Positions 6,701 through 13,415 of a stretch of DNA of 13,415 bases are shown here, in pieces. The DNA is from Polyrhizophydium stewartii (lineage: Eukaryota > Chytridiomycota > Chytridiomycetes > Rhizophydiales). The DNA is taken from the NCBI GenBank assembly GCA_027604665.1, contig JADGIZ010000453.1, positions 1 to 13,415 of the forward strand, given 5' to 3'. Positions within the stretch are counted from its first letter, which is position 1; each line of letters opens with the position of its first letter. A program made the position numbers and the translations under genes. A model generated the notes under the pieces. That model ran no database searches, was not told the origin of the DNA, and saw only the letters and a list, made by a program, of their open reading frames with translations.

Positions 6701-9700
6701 AGCTGTGACGCTAACCGACGCGCGCGGTGCCATCACACACGTTCGGTCTGATTGCAAAGATCGACTCTTTGTCATGCTGGCCACGGGCGAGATCTGGACG
6801 TTCCGCACAGACCACAATCCGTGCACGATCTTCGACATATGGCGGCTTGTCGAAACGAGTGAGACCGTCTGCCATTGAAAGCCGCTATGCGATTTTGCAT
6901 GTTCTGACGAGTCATGCACAACCACAGCGGCTGAGAACTGCACCAAGCTACTTGTGTTCGAGGGCAGAAGCCGCAGCCCCGCTGAATCGAGCTCCCCTTC
7001 GTCGCGGCGTTTGTCCGCTGCAGCCACACCGGTCGCATCCAGCACCACCCGCGGGCGGTTCGAAAACTCGCTTCTGCCTCCGTCTCTCGTGCCGTCAAGA
7101 GCAGTCACGCCAGATCCCTCGGATACGCACATGCTGCCAGAGCGGTACGGCTTCCTCTTTGGCGTCACGTCCAACGGGCATTTGCTCGTGTATGGCCAAG
7201 GCGGCGTGATTATTGACAGGTTCCAGGTCAGAGTTTGGCGCACTGCCTTCAATGACATCTCTTGGCTGATGCAGTTGTTTTGCTGCTTGCAGCTGCATTT
7301 GGGGCCGATTTACCAGCTTGTCTGCGATTCAGACCGCCATTTGCTCATCAGCTCTGGCAAAGGTCCGATCAATCACCGGCATAACTCTGTCGTGCTCGGT
7401 CTGTGTGTGCTGACCAAACACGTGCGCGAATGCAGATGAGGCGATCCGCATCTCGCGTGTACGGCCGATGCACGACGTCCTTGTGCAGATCGAGATCGCC
7501 ATCAACGTCAACTTTGTCGCGCGGCATCTGTGCGTCCTGGGCAACATTATCTGCGCCGCATCCGAGGACGCGACACTGCACATGTTCGAGTTCAATATCG
7601 ACAAGCGACGTGAGATACTCGTCTGATATCGCTCGCCGTTGATGGAGTGCCGTCCAGTTCTGACTCCTGCGCAGAGTGGCGCGTGATTGCTGGCCACTCC
7701 AAGATGGACGATCACACCGACGGCATCATTGCGATCTGCAGCGTGCCGCGGCTGTGCATCTTTGTGACCATTGGCCGCGACTCGTCGATGCGCGTGTGGA
7801 ACCACAAGAATGCTCTCATCCGGTCTGTCTATGGCCGCATGGACCTTTGAGTGACTGTCCAGCGAGTGGCTGACGCCTGTCCAACAGCGAAGTGCAGTTC
7901 CAGGAGCAACCCGAGGGTCTGTGCGTGGCCAACGCGCGCGGCGACCTTCTGATCGCCATGAGCAACCGCCTCGACATTATCCGTCACACCTCATGTGGGT
8001 TGCTGCTGTACTACACAGCGCGCGGCTGGTGATTTCCATGCTCACGCAGCTCAATTCCACTCTCCAGATATGCCGCCCAACTATGTCAAGGCCGTCGATG
8101 CCATGGCGATCCGCGATATCCGCGCAGAGCCCGCGCTTGCATTTGACGACAGCCTGATCCCGTTCACGCGGCCACCGCAAGTGATCAAAACTCGGTGCGC
8201 GAGATGCTCTGTGTTTGTGGGATCCACGACCACACGTTCTCCCTCCTGACGCTCAGTATCTGCTCTCGCTTAGTTCCGTAATGCACTTGGACCGCTCGAA
8301 TCCTGCCAGCGTGTTTGAGCACGTCAACCTCTTTGACTTTGACAAGCGAGCGCCAGAACCCGTGAAGCTGATAATCAGCGGTGCAGCGTTGACCAGCAAG
8401 GCTGCAGCAGCAGAGAAAACCACCAGCTCTGTCGACAATCTGATCAACGCGCTGTCGCAGCAGTACCGCGCACAGATGCGCACGATGCACGAGCGTGAGC
8501 ACGATCGGCTCGAGTTCCTGTTTGATGTCGTCGACTACAACGACGGACGCGGTGGCATGCATGTGAGGATGAGCCGTTCTACTCGTGCATAATCGCATGG
8601 CGGCGTGCAAGACTGTTTGTGCGCTGACCTGAATGCGTGCGTGCCAGGACGACCTCGGCCGCCACAATGCGAGCTTCAACGCATCGATGCATGGCAGGCT
8701 GGCATCGACGCTGCACACCAAGAGCATGGCACTGAGCCAAGGCGAAGACCCCTCTGCCTCAATGTCACGCTCGACGCCCGAGCAAGGTTCGTCGACCCAC
8801 ATGTGTATGTCGGCTAAAACACTCGCACTGAGTGCACTGATGCGCATATCCGAGCAGATCAGAGCGCCAACGAGACTGCCGCATCGCAGGAGCAGCCTGC
8901 CGAAGCACAGCCCAACCAGCTTGCACACCAGCGTCACGAAATCATCTCGATCGCCCCAGACGGCGCGATCCCGAACTCGGGCATCGTCGAGCAAGTCAAT
9001 ACGTGGCTGCAGCTCCACCACCGCGCGCCTCTGTCCACGGCGGCCGTCCAGAGCTATCGCCGCGCCAAGGAGAAAAAGTCCGAGGCCGTCGACGACGACA
9101 AACGCATGCGCAGCGAGCAGTACAAGGCCAAGCTCAAGGACTTGATGATGCAGATGAAGCGCGAGGAGACGCCAGCACCAGAAGAGCCCGCCGAGGAGCC
9201 CGTCGAGCAGCCCGAGGAAGAGACGGAGGAAGAAGAACAAATGCGGCTGCGTATGCAGCGCCGCATGATGGCCGCCGGCAACGAGATTGTGCAGCAGACG
9301 CTCGAGGTCAAGCTGTCGCCGATCGTCGAGAAAATGATGGGGTACTCGTGGTTCCCGGACGAGGAGATCTTTTACCCCGCGCACTCGGGTCTCGAGTACG
9401 ACTTGCACACCATCATCACTAACAGCAAGGGCGAGCGCATGCGCAAGCTCCGGATCGACGCAACCAGCGACGCGCTGCTGCCCGTTCTGTCGAGGCTGTT
9501 CGCAAAGAGCCTGCCTGCGGCGCAAAAGGAGATCCTGTCGTTCATCAACTGGATCAACCAGGAGTACGGCTTCCGCGACACGACACTGGTCGAGCGGCAG
9601 TACTGCAGGCATCTGCAGGAGCGCGCGACCAACTCGTTGCCGTCAGAAGAGATTTCGGTGAGTGGGAACTGGCGGTGCAGCTTCATTCTCTCATCGATTC

Positions 9701-12179
9701 CAGGCTGACGTGGCATGATCGGGGCAGCTGCGCAAGCACATGATCGAGTCGCTGCTGGAGCTGAACCCCAACAACGTCGAAGTGGTGCCCACGCTGATGA
9801 TGTATCTCAACTCGATGTACGACTCGCTCAAGTAAGCCTCGCTGTGCATCCCGCAGTCTCAGAATGCTCGCGCGTGTTGCTGAGCGCCATATTGCACAGA
9901 TTCAAGGCAATCCAGGTCCTTCGCGGCATGGGCGTGCAGTGCATCGAGACGGCTCACATCAGCGACACGCTGACCAAGATCTTTGACACGGCGGCCGAGT
10001 CCGAGATGTCGCAGCGCATGGAAATCACTCCGAACGGCGGCGACGCGCCGGGAGAGCACTCTGGCCTGCGCACGCTGCTCGTCGAGTTCCTGCGCGAGAA
10101 CCTGCGCGCGTTCCTCGTCGACACGTCGCGCGACCGGGACGTGGCGCGCAAGCTGAAGCTGCTGTCCATCTACGGCCTCGAGGAGCGCAAGCGCGGCAAT
10201 GAGCGCAAGGATAGGGCCGCCAAGCAAAAGTCCAAGAAGAAGCGCCATGGGTCTCGTCCGTCGTCTGCTGCGTCGAATGCGACCGTCGACAGGTTCCACA
10301 TGTCGCCTGCTGCCAGCTCGGCGGTGATGGTCAAGGCAAAGCCAAAGGTGGAACTTAAGAAGGGAAAGAACACCAAGGCGGCGCCGGTGCCAGCCAAACC
10401 TGCCGTGCCGATGAACGTGCGCCTCAGGCCGATTGGAGACGAGGCGCCGGCAGGCGCCGGCGCTCAGCCGCGGCGCCGGTCGGTCATGTTCCAGGACGAT
10501 CTGAATGCACCGCCAGGCGGCCGCAGAAGGAGCTTCGTTGCCGGCCAGGCACCGAGGGCATCCTCGCGCGGTGCACCTGCCGTCCAGTCTCTCGGTGCAA
10601 CCTCGGAGACGCCAGATCCGCTTCCAGATCCGACCATCGTCAAGCTTCCATCTGTGCCCAGCGACCAGACGGCCGTCGCGGATGCACAGGCGGGTGCATC
10701 AGCGCAGCAACCGCCGCAGACAGAAACAGAACCCAAGGTTGTCGAGGCTCCCGCAGAAGTTCTCGGCGAGTACGCCAGCAAAGCAGCCCAGATTGAGGAG
10801 CTCGTTCTGGCGCACCGCATCAAGGAGTATCCTTCTATGCTCGATCCACTCCTGTATCCCGTCGTGAGTTGATGCATCTCCTGCCATGCCTTATCGCTAG
10901 TGGATGGATCTGATGAAATTTGTGTCGCACAATCAGACGTCGATACCGAAGCTCGACACAAGTCGCTCTGGCGGACCGCCCGTGCTTGTGCTGCAGGACC
11001 CATCTACGATCGACTTTGTCGATGCAATCAACTACTTTATGACGCAGGACGAGCTGCGCATCGAGCGCGAGGAGCGCGAGCGCAAGGAATGCGAGTATCG
11101 CGAGTCCGAGGAGGCCGACAGGGCCCGCCGCGAGGCCGAGGCGCGGGCAAAGTTCCTGCAGTTCAAGGCCCAGAAGGCGGCTGAGCGGCAAGCGCGCGAC
11201 CAGGCGAGGCAAGCGCGTATTGCAGCCTTGCGTCGCGGCGACCTCGACAGCCGAGAGTCGTCGCAACCAAAGGCCAAGCTCAAGTTCTCGGAGATGCAGA
11301 CTGGAGGGATCGGCCGCACGCACCAGAGCCACTGCCACGAGTCGCGCGAGACGCTCGATGTTCGGCTGCGTGAGTGCTGCACAGTCGAGGTGGCTCCATC
11401 TCGCTTGCGTTTGCTGACTGCGTCTGCCCTGGGTGTGGGCCATTGCAGATCTGTTCCCGCCCATTTCGCCAGAGATGGCGCGGTACATGCACGGGTCGCT
11501 TGCCATGCACGTGCATACGTACAACAAGGCCATGCCGCTCGAGCAGGTGCGGCTCGCACCGTTCGAAAGCACCAGCGAGCGTGCGATTCGCGGCGGACCC
11601 GCTGCGTTGTCGAGCCGCCGCGGCAGGCAATCGCAAGGAGCGATGGCGCGGCCATCGACGCAGCAGCCGCGTATGTTCGACACTCATGCGAGCGATATAG
11701 ATCGCCGTCTGGTGCGCACGGCGGCACCAGCACTGAGTTCTGTCGATGGTGGCAAGCTGGCTGATCTGGAGACGCTCTTTGAGCTCGAGTACATCCGCGG
11801 CGCGACGTCGCTTCGCACGCCGATGCCGCTGCCAACTACTTCGTTGCTCGAGCCGCTCGAGATGGTACCTGAATATCCCGCCGAGGACCAGCTGCTTGGT
11901 GGCAGCAATCCAGCAGACGGTAGTCGCGTAACAACAGCCGAATTCAAGCCGGGGCGTCGATACTTTGTGCACCAGCTCTCAATGCCATCGCAGATGGGAG
12001 CCACATCGCAGCTTTATGGCGATGATAGCGACAGTGCCGAGGCTGTTCACGGCCACTCACACAGCCGTGATCACAGCCATCGGCACAATCACGAGCACCA
12101 CCACCACGACAGCAACGAGCAAGTCGACAACCGACAAGATCCGCGCGACCCCGCTGAGCCGCGAGAATCTGACCAATAA
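3779..12179 (+). CDS. Giant WD40-repeat flagellar protein of the WDR87/WDR97 type, 22 exons, about 2,283 residues
   Basis: Twenty-two exons splice in frame to about 2,283 residues ending in TAA. Order of parts: an unassigned N-terminus with acidic DDDDDQ and DDNDDN runs (1 to about 430); a WD40 region (about 430-1150); a linker with DGAIPNS near 1308; a Glu/Pro-rich stretch (1376-1400); a conserved-looking segment around YSWFPDEEIFYP (about 1436); helical segments; a Lys-rich patch (about 1670-1695); a coiled coil (about 1934-1995); and a His-rich tail (2241-2260). The GDLLIAMSNRL, YMPPNYV and FDDSLIPF run just after the propellers, and DG-x-IPNS beyond it, recall animal WDR87/WDR97, which are sperm-flagellum proteins (recalled family knowledge). 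A scaffold role in the axoneme is inferred, and a microtubule inner protein gene next door agrees. Start: the in-frame ATG at 3779 is where acidic coding-like sequence begins; 4073 (MDPAQL) is a fallback. Subfamily assignment is moderate; the WD40 call is firm. Confidence 0.85.
5071..8194 (+). other. WD40 beta-propeller-encoding region
   Basis: About ten blade-like strands can be read, each ending in a W/F/Y-x-(D/N/S)-type turn: RVINIWDLSK, THDITIWSLS, VDVNLLLFDY, DGTIKVINIV, DYCVRMYNLK, RSTIELWTTN, GDGVIRLISP, DATLHMFEFN and SSMRVWNHKN, plus weaker ones such as TGEIWTF. This is more than one seven-bladed propeller needs, so two consecutive propellers are likely. Such propellers are usually protein-docking platforms. 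Exons here are short, 29 to 305 nt, and junctions are spread over all three phases. Confidence 0.85.
5258..5363 (+). other. Probable GC-AG intron 1 of the WD-repeat gene
   Basis: The 106-nt intron begins GCAAGG after an exon ending in AAG, a good match to the known AG|GCAAG consensus of GC donors. It holds CTGAC and CTGAT before the acceptor CACTAG. Splicing gives DQKTIK-FFTSKMDITS, an ordinary WD40 blade. The nearest workable GT donor, at 5279, would insert seven residues and is a poor consensus. Confidence 0.65.
12048..12107 (+). repeat. Histidine-rich tail at the C-terminus of the WD-repeat protein
   Basis: Within 20 codons (about residues 2241-2260) 11 are histidine, alternating with Ser, Gly, Arg, Asn and Glu and ending in four consecutive His. 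The DNA is a CAC/CAT-rich tract in the same frame as the WD-repeat protein, 69 nt before its stop. Such clusters can bind Zn2+, Ni2+ or other transition metals in proteins generally; nothing here shows that this one does. Confidence 0.85.
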
Positions 12180-12189
12180 GAGTAGAATA

Positions 12190-12228
12190 GGCGCCTCCGG
12201 CAGCGGGTAGCCGGGTATTCGAGGCGCC
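12190..12228. repeat. 8-bp perfect inverted repeat between two convergent stop codons
   Basis: GGCGCCTC at 12190-12197 and GAGGCGCC at 12221-12228 are exact reverse complements separated by 23 nt. A second, smaller pair (CGGC 12198-12201 with GCCG 12210-12213) lies inside, so a nested hairpin can form. It begins 11 nt after the TAA of the WD-repeat gene and lies 64 nt beyond the stop of the opposing GSKIP-domain gene, in both 3' UTRs if these overlap. A role in 3'-end formation is possible; chance pairing in GC-rich DNA is also possible. Confidence 0.5.
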
Positions 12229-12291
12229 ATGTGTCTGTGAAATACAATGTATCCTAGTCTCGGTTTTCTTGTGGGGCATCTCATCCGTTCT

Positions 12292-13260
12292 TCAGCCAGG
12301 CTCGTCGCCCAAGGAGTTGTCGTGAGTCGCAATGAGCTGCAAGCGCCTAAAGAGACGCGCGTGGAACTTGTCTCTGTATCTGGGGCTCAGGCTGTTGAGC
12401 AGGGCGTCCATGGACTCGAAGACGGCGCCGCAGTAGCGCTTGGAGCTGGCCAGAGTGTTTGTATCGCAGTGTGCCGCGGGCTCGATAGAGAGCAGCTTGC
12501 ATGAAAGTGATGAGGGTGGCGGAGGAGGGACGAGGGTCAGCAAAGGCCTTTGTCGGCAAGGCGCAGGCGATGGAGCAGAGGGCAAGCGGCAAGTCACCTG
12601 GAATCCCGTGTCAGTGGGCCGCACGATGCACCATATCCCCTCGAGCAGACAGAGCTTGAGAGCCAGCTGCGACGGTGCGTGCGCAACGAGCAACGGGGCG
12701 AGCAAGTCAGCCGACGCACGTGCGCCGGTCGGTCGCGGCTGTGGCTGCGGGCCGGGCTGCTGTGCGATGGTGTCGGAGCCTGCACCCGAGTCTTCCCGCG
12801 AACGGCCGCGCACCTTGGCTGCCTCGGTGCGGCTTGTGGGATCTGGCTCACGCGGATATGGCTCATGTCGAGTCGCCGACGCCGTCGCGGCCAGCCGCGT
12901 CAGGTTTGCGGAGCTCGAGCGCGAAAGAACTCGAGGCGGGCTGCGCGCGTCGGCCGGCCGCGCGCTGTAGTAGGCAAGGCCGCCCGAGGCGCGAGACTGA
13001 GGTGGACTGCTGGCCGACCGCGCGAGACCTGAACCGATTTGGGCAGCTCTGGGCGGTGTTTGCGGGAGTGTTCTCGGGAGCGTCGCGGAAAGTGAAGCAA
13101 GCCCACTCTGGCTGAGTCGCTCGCTTTCGTGAAGCAGGAGCAGCACATCGTCGTGGCGCGACGGGGCGTGCGGCGCGAGCGACAGCGTGCCGGGAGCCAG
13201 GCCGTACTCGTACTCACGCAGCGCGCCGAGTAGCTCCGCGAGCGCGGCGCTGTCGTTCAT
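12292..13260 (-). CDS. GSKIP: GSKIP-domain protein with long disordered N-terminus, 2 exons
   Basis: Exons 13260-12598 and 12495-12292 join in frame to 288 residues ending in TGA. The C-terminal 90 or so residues match the GSKIP domain (DUF727): LALKLCLLEG then a strand ending TGFQLLSI, AVFESMDALLNSLSP, and SPRYRDKFHARLFRRLQ (starting at residue 258), which aligns without gaps to the end of human GSKIP, SPAYREAFGNALLQRLE. The Leu equivalent to human Leu130, reported as needed for GSK3beta binding, is present. Human GSKIP (139 residues) anchors GSK3beta and PKA; a related domain also occurs in CLU1-type proteins, but no CLU domain follows here. The N-terminal half adds a helix (about residues 4-18), then a Ser/Pro/Arg-rich disordered region (about 50-195), absent from the human protein. 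The ATG at 13260 is chosen because MNDSAALAELL starts the helix; an in-frame ATG at 13344 would add 28 basic residues. PKA anchoring is not evident from sequence. Confidence 0.8.
   Translation of the reverse strand: MNDSAALAELLGALREYEYGLAPGTLSLAPHAPSRHDDVLLLLHESERLSQSGLASLSATLPRTLPQTPPRAAQIGSGLARSASSPPQSRASGGLAYYSARPADARSPPRVLSRSSSANLTRLAATASATRHEPYPREPDPTSRTEAAKVRGRSREDSGAGSDTIAQQPGPQPQPRPTGARASADLLAPLLVAHAPSQLALKLCLLEGIWCIVRPTDTGFQVTCRLPSAPSPAPCRQRPLLTLVPPPPPSSLSCKLLSIEPAAHCDTNTLASSKRYCGAVFESMDALLNSLSPRYRDKFHARLFRRLQLIATHDNSLGDEPG
12496..12597 (-). other. 102-nt stop-free intron in the GSKIP-domain gene, a multiple of three
   Basis: The minus-strand donor CAG|GTGACT (12597 downward) and acceptor ATGCAAG (ending 12496), with CTGACC in between, fit the local intron style. 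The intron is 34 codons long with no stop, so retention would insert 34 mostly proline/serine/cysteine residues in the middle of the GSKIP domain without shifting frame. Removal places TGFQ next to LLSI, the expected strand continuity of the domain. Confidence 0.75.
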
Positions 13261-13415
13261 GGCGCGGCGCGTCGTGGCCGGCGATGCGGGCAAGCGGGTG
13301 CGGGTGGCTCGGCAAACGCGGAATATGGAGCTTTGGCTGCGCAACCCCAGCCAGGCGCCGCGTGACGCTGCGGGGGCGGCGGGGGCGCGGGACGGGGCAC
13401 CGGCCGCCGCGGGGG
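13261..13415 (-). promoter_or_regulatory. 5' flank of the GSKIP-domain gene to the window edge
   Basis: These 155 bp upstream of the chosen ATG are extremely GC-rich, with G-runs near 13371-13398 on the plus strand. The reading frame is open for 28 codons back to an ATG at 13344, giving a basic, non-family sequence. No specific promoter element is recognisable. Confidence 0.3.

Larger units (their letters stand above)
3779..12179 (+). other. Exon map of the giant WD-repeat gene
   Basis: Exons as read: 3779-5257, 5364-5422, 5480-5537, 5599-5627, 5693-5825, 5909-6032, 6106-6268, 6352-6656, 6760-6858, 6928-7226, 7293-7362, 7436-7609, 7675-7822, 7888-7994, 8068-8194, 8274-8562, 8648-8804, 8858-9657, 9728-9831, 9900-10863, 10937-11369 and 11449-12179. 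They total 6,852 nt, which is 2,284 codons including the stop. Most of the 21 introns are GT-AG with CTGAC or CTGAT 8-30 nt before the acceptor; those at 7995 and 9832 have weaker branch candidates. The least certain junctions are the acceptor at 6760 (6703 is also in frame), the donor at 8805 (8787 is also in frame), the acceptor at 8858 (8855 is also in frame) and the acceptor at 10937 (10901 is also in frame). None of these alternatives changes the downstream frame. Confidence 0.75.

Noticed and set aside
8185..9612. Antisense open frame of 475 codons opposite the WD-repeat gene
   Set aside because: It crosses several well-supported introns and exons of the sense gene and its protein lacks any family motif; the Leu-rich part mirrors the Glu/Lys-rich sense segment.
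1..13415. Transposon, tRNA, rRNA, CRISPR or biosynthetic-cluster content
   Set aside because: I saw no long direct or inverted terminal repeats, transposase motifs, tRNA-like cloverleaf boxes, regularly spaced repeats or cluster enzymes.

Overview
This window is eukaryotic nuclear DNA, very GC-rich. It has short GT-AG introns (mostly 53-106 nt) that nearly all carry a CTGAC or CTGAT branch-point-like motif shortly before the acceptor. TAG, TGA and TAA all end genes here, so the genetic code is standard. Small introns with a fixed branch point suggest a fungus, and two neighbouring genes for flagellar axoneme proteins suggest one that still makes flagellated zoospores. The best guess is a GC-rich chytrid-type fungus. 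The lineage is an inference; no rRNA or other phylogenetic marker is present.

Layout. At 1-244 on the minus strand is the possible first exon of a gene running off the left edge; it encodes a helix resembling RPA32-binding peptides of XPA/Rad14, SMARCAL1 and UNG2. At 280-1449 (+) is an intron-less secreted or luminal glutaminyl-peptide cyclotransferase with all zinc and catalytic residues, but lacking one cysteine of the usual disulfide. At 1635-3442 (+) is a five-exon gene for a 420-residue protein with five PGYTGFVP-type motifs, a CIMIP2/FAM166-family microtubule inner protein. At 3779-12179 (+) is a 22-exon gene for a protein of about 2,283 residues: an unassigned acidic N-terminus, a large WD40 region, then charged, helical and coiled-coil segments and a histidine-rich tail, most like the WDR87/WDR97 type of flagellar WD-repeat protein. 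At 12292-13260 (-) is a two-exon gene whose C-terminus is a GSKIP domain (GSK3beta/PKA scaffold) behind a long disordered extension.

How the genes relate. The CIMIP2-like and WD-repeat genes lie head to tail, 336 bp apart, and both point to the axoneme. The cyclotransferase belongs to the secretory pathway and the GSKIP protein to kinase signalling; neither has an obvious link to the flagellar pair. The WD-repeat and GSKIP genes converge on a 112-bp spacer containing an 8-bp perfect inverted repeat. Spliced models were built by hand; every junction was checked for reading-frame continuity, and the two large multi-exon models come out as whole numbers of codons (421 and 2,284 including stop). 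I saw no tRNA, rRNA, transposon or CRISPR array.
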